Positions 47,198 to 58,551 of a stretch of DNA of 64,000 nucleotides are shown one piece after another (within the stretch, counting starts at the first letter, position 1; each line of letters begins with the position of its first letter). The notes beneath the pieces are model-generated. The model did not search any database, was not told the origin of the DNA, and was given only the letters and a program-made list of their open reading frames with translations. The stretch comes from Gremmenia infestans (lineage: Eukaryota; Ascomycota; Leotiomycetes; Helotiales; Hamatocanthoscyphaceae): positions 372,001-436,000 of the forward strand of contig JAFEVB010000031.1 in assembly GCA_032629725.1 (NCBI GenBank), written 5' to 3'. The translations under genes were made by a program, and so were the position numbers.

Positions 47198-49400
47198 TTT
47201 CCCTAGATAAATGGCCCGTTTTTAAATACTATAAATCTTCTGAATTAGTTCGGGGTTTCAAATATTCCCGAGTTCGTTGAAATCTTTTCCTAATCTTGCA
47301 TCGGAGCGTAGGAAATGTCATGATGCCTGCACTGCTGATAGACACGTCTTCTGGGAGTATCAAATAATTGGAAATAGGTTTGAATTTAAATATAACTAAG
47401 TTAAATTAATATATCAAAGTCTTGATGATCATATTATTATATTCTATACCATAGCGCAATATGCAGTCCAGTCCAGAGTACCAGACTCCTGCTTCTCTAA
47501 GACGAGCTTCAGAAATGATATTAATATGAAAGCCTTTAATAATACAGATATTATACAACGTAAGATCTTCTGTATTGGGACCCGATACTCTATTCAATAC
47601 GTTTTTGAAAATATGTTTTCCTCGACTAATAATTAGGATCGCCGAAGTGCCTATTTCAATAAAATCCGATACGTTTTTGTATAAAATGAAGGATCCTGCG
47701 TCGAGCAGGGATTTACTATTAACTAAATTGGCTGCATTATAGTTATCCAAAAGTGTAAAGTTTGAAAAAGAATGTGGCTGAACCAGAGTAGAAAAAATAC
47801 CAATAATATCGTATTTTATTTCATTTCCAAGTTTCATCTCAAACAAGGAAGGATCTAGTAATACGCCATTGAAGGATTGTTTTTCCTTAGTTATATCAGA
47901 CGCTTGGTCGCTGATAGCTCCTGGAAATTTTGTTTTGGAACCACGTTCCTGGTTAAAGAGCAACGTTTTTGTTTCAGGTAGGAGGGTCCACCCCTTGGTT
48001 TCAATGATCCTTCGAAAGGTTTTAAAGCGTTTGTAGGCGTAACATTTTCTAATCTTCTATACATTCTCTTCGCTGAGGGTCGGTTTTCGTTCCATCTGCG
48101 CCACTTTGTAAACTCCTGTCAATACGAGCTGTAAACGTCGGCATTCTTGCGGTTTCTATTTGTGGGGACCTGTATTCTCGTCGAAATTGCATGGGCAGTC
48201 CACGTTTGATACTGCTCCGCCTAATATAGAATTCGTTGTTGGTTGATCTTCGCTATCCGAATTGAGAGATCCTAAAATGGCAAAAATCCTGTGGCTGTAT
48301 AGCATCGAGTTATTGACGCTTGTAAACGTTTGGAACCAGTTTCTGTATTATTTCAGATTCTTGGGTTTATCTTTAATGTCTAGATAAGCGCTCCATAAAG
48401 TAAATTTGTTGAGCTCGAGTTACACCATAGTGGAGTATAATTTGACTAATAATATAATAAGGAAACTGCGAATTCCGAGGTTGTCTTCGATCTCTGGGAT
48501 TTTGTAAAGCTCGGTTTCTATGAAGGCTGAGTTCCATTCGTTATACTAGGCAGTATGTTTGATGGATCCTCTATCCTGTACCTTGGCGAGCACGGTATTA
48601 TATCTGTTGCGAATTCCGTTAATAATCTCTTGTTCTGAGGGTATAAGTATAGATTTGAGTTCCTTGGTGATTGTTTGAATATCGATCTTTTTGTCAAATA
48701 GGGCGCGCTTTGTAGCAACATCCCAATAAACAGGAGCAACTATAATTCTCATCCAATTGAAAAAGATTTGGTAGTGGTTTACTAAGGAGTTCCATTCGTA
48801 CTACTTAATCATATAATTGTGGTTCTGGGAGCTCCAGATATCCTTGTACTCGGTGATAGTCCATTTGACCCCGTAGATGTTGCTGAAATTATATAATGTT
48901 GGGCGTGTTCCTGCATCGGGAGCATTTTCAGGGAAAATATCCCAATCTACTTGAGCTCTGGCGAGTGCAGTATTCCATTCATTGTATTGATCAGAAACAG
49001 TATCGTAGAGACCCTTTGGAGCTTTGGGCTCTCTGCTTGAGGGGTACCCTTTATGTGGCTTGTCAGGTATCACCCAGTCTTCGAGCCTTTTGAATTGAAC
49101 GTTGAATATATAATTTATATACCAGCTTACCTAGGAGGATTTGTTAATAAATTTATTAATAATACTCATATTGCTTATATCTTCAATCGGTTCGAAAAAC
49201 ATTGTCGGAGTAGTTGAGTATGTTAAGGAAGATCGGGGTTCGAAGTAAGAAAAAAGGAAGTTCTGATTTAGTAAGAACAGAATATCTAGTGAACGATGTT
49301 TATATAGAGGAAGGGCAGAAACTGTGAGGTAAAAGAGCTTCTGAAATTGCAGGCCGGGCTTATAAATGTCGTGCAAAGTTACGTAGATAATCAGAGCTTA
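47198..49400 (-). mobile_element. Copia gag and protease region (upstream half of split element)
   Basis: Less mutated than the Gypsy element inside it. On the minus strand a gag-like frame begins near the Met at 49192 (MFFEPIEDISNMSIINKF). It continues in pieces near 49073-48801 and 48752-48518 with typical Copia gag wording (YDTVSDQYNEWNTALARAQ). The protease region follows at 47963-47406. The next expected domain, integrase, is found beyond the Gypsy insertion at 40743-40040 on the same strand. Together they form one Copia element broken by a nested insertion. Frameshifts and stops separate the pieces. Confidence 0.65.
47406..47963 (-). pseudogene. Copia protease-region open frame
   Basis: A 185-codon frame free of stops. 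The segment from NAANLVNSKSLLD to GPNTEDLTLYNICIIKGFH and NIISEARLREAGVWYSGLD corresponds to the aspartic protease and protease-integrase linker of fungal Copia polyproteins (the known form reads GPNSEDL, GFHVNIISE, GVWY, GLD). The catalytic DSGAS motif itself is degraded, so no active protease is expected. It is part of a polyprotein, not an independent gene. Confidence 0.65.
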
Positions 49401-50650
49401 AAAATGGTTAATAAGATAATATATTATTCTGTCTGAAGTTCTAACTAAGTAGGAAGACGGAAGCGCCTTAAATATAGTAAGCGGAGCTCTAGCGCCGCTG
49501 TCAGGTGATCGTAAATCACGTTCTCTAAAATAGCACTATATATATTTTATATCGGTATATTCATTTCGACGGTTTTTTTTAGAAAATTAAATTTTTTTTT
49601 ATAATATATTATTTTTTTTATTTCTATTAGATTATAAATATATAAAGATATATTTTCGTTATTTATAAATCTAGCCGATTCGATCTAATCTTTATTTGGA
49701 TTTGTTATTATAATCGACGTTAATATAATAATATATATATTATTATTATAATTATAATTAATATTATAACTTATATATTTATTTAATACTTTAATAATAA
49801 TTTTATTAATTTTAAATAGAATATACTTTTTTAGTTTAGAAAGATTTTTAAAGGATTTTTTAATAATATCGTTATTAATAAAAATACAGATCTTCTAGGT
49901 TATAATATTATTAATTTCAGAAATTCTAATAATAGACGTTTCGGATATATCGGATCTCTAAAATTATTATTTTATCTTTCTTAAGATTTCCTATAATCTT
50001 TATTTCGGTATCTATTAAACAAATATTTATTATTATTATTATTATTATCCTAAGAAACTTTTATTTATAAATTTATATAAAAATATAATATTATTAGTAT
50101 TACTAAGAGGTAATAGAAAGGGCATACCATCTAAGGGTAGGTTTGGTTAAAGTTATATTAATTAAGTTATATATATATATATAAATAATAAGGCGTAAAG
50201 CTTAAGGCTATAGCTATTATAGTTATATAATAGTCTTATATAATAAATATATTCTAATAAATATATTATTAATATTATATTTTTATATATAAATTAATTT
50301 ATTAGATCGTTTTCTATAATATATTTTATTTATTATAATCTAATATATCGAAATAATAAATAATTAAATTAAAGAAAGAAATTATTATAATATTAAAAAT
50401 TATTTTCTTATTTTTTCTAATATTATTAATAAATTTTTCTTTAAAAAAATATACTTTTTTAAGAATATATTTATTATAAATATATTTATTTATATTTTTT
50501 TTATTTATTAAGGATTATAATAATATTATTTTCGAGTTTATTAGGGTTCTAGATCCTATTAAATCGATTATAAATATTATCGTATTATACAAATATATTA
50601 TTAGCAAGTTATTTCCAAAAAGTCGATTTGGGCGCGCGGAGATATTTTTC
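49401..50650. other. AT-rich block with poly-TA runs
   Basis: Very AT-rich DNA, particularly 49560-50620, with long TA and ATT runs. No domain or gene was found. It marks the right edge of the large AT-rich nest. Confidence 0.65.
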
Positions 50651-51788
50651 TCGTCCCAAGTACGGGCTGGGGAAAAACGTTAGGGGACTATTAGTCTAAC
50701 CTAAAAAAGTTAGCTTTATGGTTTTATAAATTCTTAAATATTCTATAGCTTGCTCCTAGGACCGCATATGCTCCTGGGACTATAAGGGTTCCTAGAATAC
50801 TTGCTTCTAAGATAGCAGGGAATTATAGGAATAATAGTCCTATAAACTTTTATAATCTTGGGATTCTTATTAGTCCCTGGAGAAAAGATTCTAGGAGCGT
50901 ATAGGCTCATGGGACCGCAGTGAACCATTACATAATCCTATAGTTACACAGGCTTGATTGGCAATCGTTCCCCTCCTATTGTTGGTTCCAACCGCCTACT
51001 GCTTCAAAACACAAGGTTCGTTTGACCCTGAGGGCGCAATTAGAGCTCCATCTTACTATTCTGTTGGTTGATGCCACATTTAGCCGAGAGCATTGGCAAA
51101 TCCCCACGCAGTATCGCCCCTAACAAAAAATGGAGGCTGGGAATGCGGCACCGTTCTCCTGAGCGTGTGCCGCAAGAGAAGTTTGTCGGCAGGGGTTGTT
51201 AGACTTTTGGTTAATTCCCCGCCAAAAGAAACCGGGCGGGGGGGCGGTTGGATCGAACTGCAGGAGTATGGACGATAGGTAATAAGTGTCTTATGTTGGT
51301 TAGGATATTAAATAAGCACTCTCCTGTATCATACTACTAGGTTCAAGAAAGCTTTTGGAAATTCTCATATGTGATTTTGATATTAGGTCTGGAGATGGTT
51401 CTCTCAACTAAATCTTGTGGCAACAAAGACGTCCCTTCTACAGCGGATCAAATACAAAAAGTTTCGTAGGGTATCTAATTATTCAATTTTTCCTCCTTGC
51501 CCTCTCCCATGTAAGCTTCACAGGTTGTTTCTTCGATCACCTTGAGGGTTTATGGAGCTCCTAGGTCCAAAAGAATGAATTGAACTACTATCTAATTGCT
51601 ACCCCTTTCTCGCCTTTCCCGTGTCGTACTTGACCGCTGTCTCTTGGATATTCCCTGGGGATTCGCTGAGACCATAGATATCGGATTGCCTGCAACCTTC
51701 CGCTTTGGCCTTGATTGGACTATACTCTTCAGTGAATCCGCAGAAGTAACCCGGGTCGGGCCTTTAGCCGTGCTAGGTTCTGGCGGCT
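50651..51788. other. Mixed-composition spacer, probable transposon debris
   Basis: GC returns to normal. Two degenerate copies of a unit like CTCCTAGGACCGCATATG occur near 50752 and 50890. The 51600-51790 part reads on the minus strand as a low-complexity continuation of the gag fragment next to it, out of frame. No independent gene is supported. Confidence 0.4.
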
Positions 51789-52547
51789 CTAGCCGTTTGC
51801 TTCTTCGTGGGGGTATGCTGGCAGTCTGGGGTAGTGGTTCAACAATATACCGCCAGCTTCTAATAACTTTTGCTCAAACGTTTGCAAGAACTCACGGAAT
51901 GGAGTAACTCCCTGCTTTCTGGTGTTGATCCATACCAGGGCCCGTTGTGCAGTTTGCGGGTCGTGGAACGCTGCGTCTAGCTCTTCGAAGAAGGCTTTAA
52001 CTTGTAAAGATATCCTTTTCCTTTCAGTAGCATCAAGCCACGGGAAGATTCTTGCTGCTGCTTTGCCTGTGAGACGCCCATATCCGTACCATACTTGCTC
52101 CGGCTCTCCTCCAATAGCTACTGCGTCGATTCTGAGCTTGGCCCGTAGTAATCCTTTGAAAGACAGGTATTCTATCCTGCTCTCGCCGTCGTATTTATTA
52201 GGGTGGGCTAATGAATGGCGTGCCTTACGATAAGGCTCCGGTTCGGGTACGATTACGTTTTGGGGAGGTAGTGGAGGTAGTGTTCGTCGTTGAGGAATAA
52301 AGGAGTTTGCTGTGATTTGTTGATATTCTTGAATAGCCCTAAGGGCTTCCATGATTTGAGCATTAAGCTCTTGCTGATTCCTGTGCTGCTCTAGCACCCA
52401 GTCAGGACTGATATTCGTTGCTTGTCTATTATTCGTAGGCGTAGGTGCCTCGGTCGGATTCGACCCTGAAGGCATATCCATTATTGTTCTTCCGATGCTA
52501 GGAGAGGGCGTAAAGGCTCCGTATCTCCTCCGATGACCAATTGACAA
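51789..52547 (-). CDS. Retrotransposon gag-like protein (fragment)
   Basis: Open frame of 252 aa resembling gag of fungal Ty3/Gypsy elements. It has a disordered N-terminus, then a capsid-like core: HPNKYDGESRIEYLSFKG, GEPEQVWYGYGRLTGKAA and FFEELDAAFHDPQTAQRAL, followed by GVTPFREFLQTFEQKLLEAGG. The core ends early and the frame stops before any zinc knuckle, and no pol domain follows on the strand, so the 3' part of the element is deleted. The frame is not RIP-mutated, which suggests a late arrival or a unit too short to be mutated. Just upstream of the start lies the palindromic tandem repeat. Confidence 0.65.
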   Translation of the reverse strand: MSIGHRRRYGAFTPSPSIGRTIMDMPSGSNPTEAPTPTNNRQATNISPDWVLEQHRNQQELNAQIMEALRAIQEYQQITANSFIPQRRTLPPLPPQNVIVPEPEPYRKARHSLAHPNKYDGESRIEYLSFKGLLRAKLRIDAVAIGGEPEQVWYGYGRLTGKAAARIFPWLDATERKRISLQVKAFFEELDAAFHDPQTAQRALVWINTRKQGVTPFREFLQTFEQKLLEAGGILLNHYPRLPAYPHEEANG

Positions 52548-52888
52548 ATGCTGGTGCCTTGAAACCTGCCAGATGTCCTTTAGTAGGGGTCTCTTTTCAG
52601 ACCAGTTACTCGTACGCGATCGATTGTCTGTCTAATCGATCGCTGACCTAATGTAGCAAATGCAGGTGCCTTGAAACCTGCCAGTTGCTCTTTAGTAGAG
52701 AATCCGTATTCCTATTGGTGCGATATCGACTGTCTGTCTAGTCGGCTTGTTGCAATTGATTGTCTGTCTAGTCGATTGCCGATCCAATGTAGCAAATGCA
52801 GGTGCCTTGAAACCTGCCAGTTGCTCTTTAGTAGAGAGTCCGTATTCCTATTGGTACGATACCGACTGTCTGTCTAGTCGGTTTATTA
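52546..52888 (-). repeat. Tandem repeat with palindromic cores upstream of gag
   Basis: Three copies starting at 52546, 52658 and 52794 (spacings 112 and 136 bp), each with AAATGCAGGTGCCTTGAAAC (the first copy has one change). Each unit carries inner palindromes: CAGGTGCCTTGAAACCTGCC, and CGACTGTCTGTCTAGTCG or the matching CGATTGTCTGTCTAATCG. The two versions keep their stems by paired changes (CGACT/AGTCG and CGATT/AATCG). Confidence 0.8.
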
Positions 52889-53216
52889 GGATGATTGAAT
52901 TCAAAATGTGAGGGTCTACACCCAAATAGCTCAGGCAGTATAGGGTCTAATAAATTATAATTGAATTCGATAAGGAACTAGTTATTTTGGGTTTTTTTTA
53001 TATAAATAAACAAATACGGTTGCCTATAGCAACTGCAGCCGATTCGTAGCCGATTTATAACCGATACAAATATAAAATAAATATAATATATTATAACCAA
53101 ACTATAGCCTTTTTATGGGTCTAGCCCATCACAGCTGCATGCCTATTTATCCAAGAATCAAAACAAAAAATTATTTGCCAAAAATATAAAGTTTTAAAAT
53201 CTAAGGAATTAACTAA

Positions 53217-53280
53217 CATGGTTTATCAGCAAGTCGATCATATCAGCAAGTCGATCACTTTTCCTTGGCATAGAACTTCA
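53217..53280. repeat. Left TIR of the pogo element
   Basis: 64 bp, beginning ACATGGTTTATCAGC and ending TAGAACTTC. It contains two copies of AGCAAGTCGATCA 17 bp apart. Confidence 0.88.
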
Positions 53281-53321
53281 AACTTGAATAAATCAACCAC
53301 AACATATTAAATTAATCATAA

Positions 53322-54977
53322 CTACTCGGAATCTGATAAACCTAATACAACTATAGTATCTTGACAGGTACGCGCGTTATGACCAGTCTCCCCGCAAGTG
53401 CCACAGCGCCGTATCAACGGTTGCCCCTCCTTCTTCCTACCCCCCTCCATACGCAAGTCGCGTTGTGCCTGCTCTTCTGCGTCCTTTTGCGATAAAAGAT
53501 CTTGCGCATCTTCTATTGTAAGTGCACCTCCTTCACGGACGCGAGCCTTTTTAGCCCTACGGCGTTTGCTAAGAGCTTCATTGGCTGCTCGAAGAGTGCG
53601 TACCTCAGCGGACAGAAGGGTCATCTCGTGGGCCATCCGCTCTGTACCCTTTGCTAATGCAGCAACTGACTCGAAAAGTGGAGTTGGCGAGCTTCCTTGG
53701 TGACGGGCAATCCGACTCCGTACAAGAGTTGTCTGTGAAAGAGCTTCTATTGGGTTGGACGGGGTCTGGGAGACCCAAGGGTGGGTGTTGGCAGTAGAGG
53801 GTCTAGAGGGAGTTGGAGTCCGTAATTTCACATCAAGCTTTGAAAGCACAGCTTCTGGGTTGAAAGGCACTTAGCCAGCTCCACGGAACCCAGCCTGAGC
53901 GTTCTGGGCTGTTATTGATTCCTTATATGCGGCTACAAAAGCCAGGAAGAACTCGACCTTCGTGATGTGGTTGATATGGGCCTTAATAAACGTCTCAATT
54001 TGCCGACTATACGCCCGCTTCAATACACTAAAACACCCAACATCAAGTGGCTGGGTCAGATGGGACGAGTGGGGAGGCAGTCCAAGAGTTATGATGTTGT
54101 GTGCCTTGCAATACTCTTGGAATTCGGCCGATTCATGACTCTCATGCCCATCTAAGACCAGCATTCGATATGGACCCTTTGTTCGAGCATTAGTATGTTT
54201 GTCGAAGTGTTTCAACCATTCCAGACCTGTCTCATTATTCGTCCAGCCATTTCTTGTTGGTTTGACAACCCAGTCAGGTGGGAGGCCGCCGTCGGTATAC
54301 CAGTTGGAGAGATGATTCTTGCCCTGAACCACCAAGAATGGAGGAATACTCCAGCCCTCCCCATTGATACAAACAATTGCTGTAGCCCATTCCCGATTCC
54401 CTGGCTGAACTGCCTTGCCTCTGCCACGTCGATCTGCACGGGTCACAACCATTGTAGCACAGATTACACCCATCATAAACCCAGTCTCGTCGAAGTTATA
54501 GAAGTCGCAGTCCAAAACCCCGTATTTTGCCCTCATGTTATCTACCAGTCGAAACCATGCGTCAATTAGCTCAGGATCTTCGCATAGGGCCCTTTGGAAA
54601 TCGTAAACACGATTAAAACGCGTCTTGAGGTCTGGTTGTCGTTGTACAAATCGATGAGCCCAGAGTTTGCCGACGCGTCTTCCCCCCCGCGATTCGAGGA
54701 TAAAATTGGCCATATCTTCCACACCAGTTAGCCGGGGCGCAAATCCTCTGGAATCCATATCGAGTATATTTCGAACAATAACTTCCTCTTCTAACTCAGT
54801 CAGCTTATGACAATTGGCTTTGGAATCAGGGCGGTAAGTTCGGCCAGTTATTCTGTCGGAGAGTGTGGTGCATGGTACTTTGTAAATCTTTGCAGCAGAG
54901 CGTTTACTTAGTTTTTTGGACGATCGAATTGCCTCGATAGCTAGAGTGATTCGTGCTTCTTGGGTTTGAATTTCCAT
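53322..54977 (-). pseudogene. Pogo transposase with one internal stop
   Basis: DDE_1 transposase of 552 codons in one frame, with a single TAA at 53873-53871 between FRGAG and VPFNPEAVLSKLD. The N-terminus has a Psq-type helix-turn-helix (SKRSAAKIYKVPCTTLSDRI), then a CENP-B-like second DNA-binding domain (ILDMDSRGFAPR to WAHRFVQR). The catalytic Asp are D163 (NFDETGF), D276 (LVLDGHESH) and D312 (PLDVGCF), a DD35D spacing. After the stop comes a coiled, basic part and a zinc knuckle CGTCGETGHNARTC. The protein before the stop keeps the full catalytic core. If the stop was CAA, the change is a C to T in a CpA, the preferred RIP target; this is inference. Confidence 0.85.
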
Positions 54978-55012
54978 AATAAATGATTAAAAAAACGCGT
55001 GTTAAAGATTTA

Positions 55013-55076
55013 GAAGTTCTATGCCAAGGAAAAGTGATCGACTTGCTAATATGATCGACTCGCTAATAAACCACGT
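55013..55076. repeat. Right TIR of the pogo element
   Basis: 64 bp; its reverse complement begins ACGTGGTTTATTAGC. The differences from the left end are C/T or A/G changes. Confidence 0.88.
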
Positions 55077-58000
55077 TATAAAATACTTGAATATTATTTT
55101 AATAATTAGTCGAGATAGTTTGTTTTTATATAATGGATTTAAGATTTTTGTTATTGGTTTTTTTATTTTTTTATTATATATTAATTATATTTTGTTAAAT
55201 TTCAATATTCGACCGATTCCTAATTCTTGTACGTATATCGTAATGCATAGCTTTAGAAAACGATTAGTGTTATTGCCGCGAGGCTGCCGCATACCTACGT
55301 GTGCTAGTTTCCATTTACTTATTATTTATTTCTAGATTTTTATTCAATCTGTATTTCTGTTAACGTGCCGACTCAATAACCTTCCGGAGCCCTTTCTCGT
55401 GCGATTCTCAAAACTAGTCGAATAATACATTTATTATATTATAATAATCGTATTCGGTGGGACGGTTAGCGGGGCCTAGGTTCCGGGGGGTCGCCCCGTT
55501 CTGGTTGGGCGGGGCTGTATGCGGGAAGGCGTGCGCCTATCCAAGTTTAGCGCTGCCCGTTTGGGCAAGGCGCTCTCGCTTCGGTCGAGGCGCTGCTTTT
55601 CGCCGTCGTCTATAAGATCCCCTCCTCCCTTCTCATCTCTCTCTCTCACCTGCTACCTTCACTCCCAACGAGATCCTGCCTCTTCCCGCCTCCCCGCCTC
55701 GCCGTAGGCGCCGCCAAGTCTGCCTCGCCTTTGGTCTTGGCCGTACTTCTTTGTGCCTGCCTCCCAACCTATTACACCAACACTCTACTCGCGCTCGCAG
55801 CGAAGGCACAATGGCCCTGTCCTATCTCTACCAGCCGCGACTGACGGTACGACATCGCGTGCGCGAGTCACTGTTGCGAACCTCTCTTCAGGCTACGATC
55901 CTTCGAACCTTCTGAATCTGAACGCCTCTCCCTACAGGACCTCTCGACCTCTGCCCTCGATCTCTCCGCTGCTTTCTTCTCGATGCTCGATCCACAGTCT
56001 TCCTCATTGCCTCTCCTCCAACGGGCTTCTCGTGGGTGTGTAGGCCCGGATGCTTGAGGTCCCGGCTGCAGCATCACTACAAGAGCAGCGGCGCAGCCCT
56101 GCGTCTTTGGAGTCACCTGCGCAACCTTGCACAAGCTCTTGCCAGATCTAGCTGATCTCCTCAGTGGCATGCCCAATGGCAAAAAGGCCTCGTGGTCTCG
56201 AGACCGGATAGCGGAGATTCCGACTGTAGCGCGTTTGTCGGGTAAAGGAGCTGAACCTTCTCGAGTTCTGATCCTGCGACATCACCGGTCAGGGGGTATA
56301 CCTCCTTCTACTATGCGCCGTTAATCCCTTGTATCGAGACCCACCTAGAATCTCCTTTCGTCGGCCTCGCTGCAGCTGAAAACCTTGACAGCACAGTCTG
56401 TTTGGAGCTCAAACCCTCGATCTGCTACTCTGGACTCGATCCTCTTGATTACCGTGACGCGGATCCCTCTGGATTACACCGCATGATTGAGATAGGAGCA
56501 TAAGCTTGGTTTCAGGTCTTAGCTCTCTCCTTGCTGTTGTGCCATCACGATTCTCACGGCAAATACGCCTCGGGCGACTGCGACAGTAAAGGCATCCGCT
56601 TGGCATCCCTTTTATGCGGTATGATCTAGCCAATCAGAGAAATGTTACACGACGACATGGTTGGTTTCTGTCTTGCTCCGCCGAGAATTACGTGGCGGCC
56701 GGTGCCTGTGGCAGGATGAAAGGATAGTGGTCGCGTCTCTAGGGGGTTAAATCTGTCTCAGACTTGGAAAAGTCTTACGCGCGGAGTAATGGAGGCGGCA
56801 TTTCTGTCGTTATCTCGGCGTGATTGTGGGTGGGATCTTGCGACGCGCATGAGAATTGGCTTTGGACGAGAGCTGCCGGTTAGGATATTTTGTGATAAGG
56901 GGTTATGGTGGGACTAGTATCTGCAAGATGTGCATGTAGGTGGGAGCGTGGGACTGCTTCCCCTCCGAGACATTCATGTATTCTGCTATGTTCAAAAGCT
57001 ACAACTGAGGAGGGAGATCTATAGGTGTTCTTATATAAACCCAGGAGTTTCTCCCTTTCAACGTCAACCGGAATCTGCGATCGCCTCTTATAGTTTCGAT
57101 ATTATTGAGCAGATATAATACGATCTTCCTTCGGCACTGCCTCGCATTGGTCGAGTAACGAGCTCAGCAGCGCCTAGATACTCTCGCGATTTGCCTCGTC
57201 GCCGTATTATCACCGCTCCCCGAAGCAGCGCCTCCGGATATTGAGATGCCGTGGGCTTGACTTGCACATGTAGGCACCACAGTTAGTCGTAAACATGCCT
57301 CACGACGACATGGTCTGGCTTTTGCCTGGCTGCGCCGTGGAATTATGCGGCGGAAGAAGGATCTCGGTGAGCTCCCTCGCACCGTGGAGACGAATGACAT
57401 GTATTCTGCCTTGAGCAGGATCCGAGACGTGGGTCTTGTGAGCAGCAAGGTGTGTCCTCTGCTCCCGTACAAAACCAGCTACAGGTTCTCCTCCTATCTT
57501 CCACGCCACAACAAGATCAGACCAACCAACTGCGTATCGGCAATATCGCTCGGAGTGCATCAGTGGAGCCTGCACCCCACTCCCTTCCCAGGCATCTGGT
57601 CACGCGTACCATGTCGGAAATGAGATCGGCCAAGGGCAGGATGCGCAGCCTCAGCTGTCTTGGGCTGAGTACGCTTGAAACCAACACCTGCACAGCCACA
57701 ACGACCTGATCCTTCGATAGCTACTAACTTTGTAGCGCAGCTTCCACACCTCTCCGGATTGCCATGTGCGTCACTACTGGCAAAAAACTGGCAATTGTTA
57801 AAGCTAGCTGTGCAGCCAGATGGATTCGGGGACACAACCACAGGCTGTCAGGCTACGATAGCTTCTTCGAGAGACCAAACCTTCCAGAGCGGATTGCGGT
57901 CAAAGCCCGGATTTCGTGCCTTGCTGTCTCTGCTGCAGTCATATGACGAGAGTTGCCACTACGCTGACAGCGCAAGATTGCGAAGACCTGGGCATCTACG

Positions 58001-58551
58001 CCTAGACGTGCTCGTTGTACGCAGCCCAAATTTTGCCAATGTGATCTTTGTTAGATCCTTGCTCCTGGACATGTCTAAGGGCGCAATGGTCAAACATTCT
58101 CGTCTAGGCTTTGCTAACAATAGACAGTAGCCTGTTGTCTCAAAGCACAGGTTCAGGCAAATAGTCCCAACATGATGCGCAATCCCATACGACTCTCCGT
58201 CATTGTCATCGTCATCCTTCCGACCTGGCTCCTACGAAAATAGCCACCAACATCCGACCTGGCTCCTACGAAAATAGCCACCAACAACATGATGATCCTT
58301 TGGCCTGAGACGACGAATTGGGTCTGCCCAAATATAAACTATAACAGGATGGACATCAGAAATTGACGCAAAACCAACACAGCCAAATCCTCTAGGCATC
58401 GGCACAACGACACAATATGTCTAGCGGAGAAGACTTCGCCCTATGCATACCAAATCCTAGAGTCGCCTGAAACTATAAGTATCTGCAAGTAGCACTCGTT
58501 CTTAGCCTTTCTCCCATCTCATCTTCAATCGTGCTCGCTAGCCATTCCACT
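55077..58551. other. GC-rich intergenic region, 3.5 kb
   Basis: From about 55480 the DNA is GC- and CT-rich. Many short frames occur on both strands, but none has recognisable domains, a convincing splice structure or family motifs. The longest (57675-58130, 151 codons) overlaps a Cys-rich antisense frame of similar quality. Two related stretches share CACGACGACATGGT (near 56650 and 57300) and look like a decayed duplication. A TATA-like TATAAGTA near 58475 may belong to the secreted-protein gene. Confidence 0.45.
58220..58287. repeat. 34-bp tandem duplication
   Basis: Two adjacent copies of a 34-bp unit beginning CCGACCTGGCTCCTACG, identical except at the last base. It lies about 270 bp upstream of the secreted-protein gene. 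Confidence 0.9.

Larger units (their letters stand above)
53217..55076 (-). mobile_element. Pogo-family DNA transposon, nearly intact
   Basis: An 1,860-bp element flanked by TA (53215-53216 and 55077-55078). Its 64-bp terminal inverted repeats differ at only a few positions, and one transposase gene covers most of the inside. Base composition is normal, unlike the AT-rich nest next to it. This matches pogo/Fot1-type Tc1-mariner relatives. Confidence 0.88.

Noticed and set aside
34060..50620. Mitochondrial DNA insertion to explain the AT-rich block
   Set aside because: No mitochondrial gene could be read, and the block contains mutated nuclear LTR and DNA transposons.
57675..58130. 151-codon open frame in the GC-rich spacer
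   Set aside because: No domain or signal; equally long frames overlap it on the other strand, as expected in GC-rich DNA.
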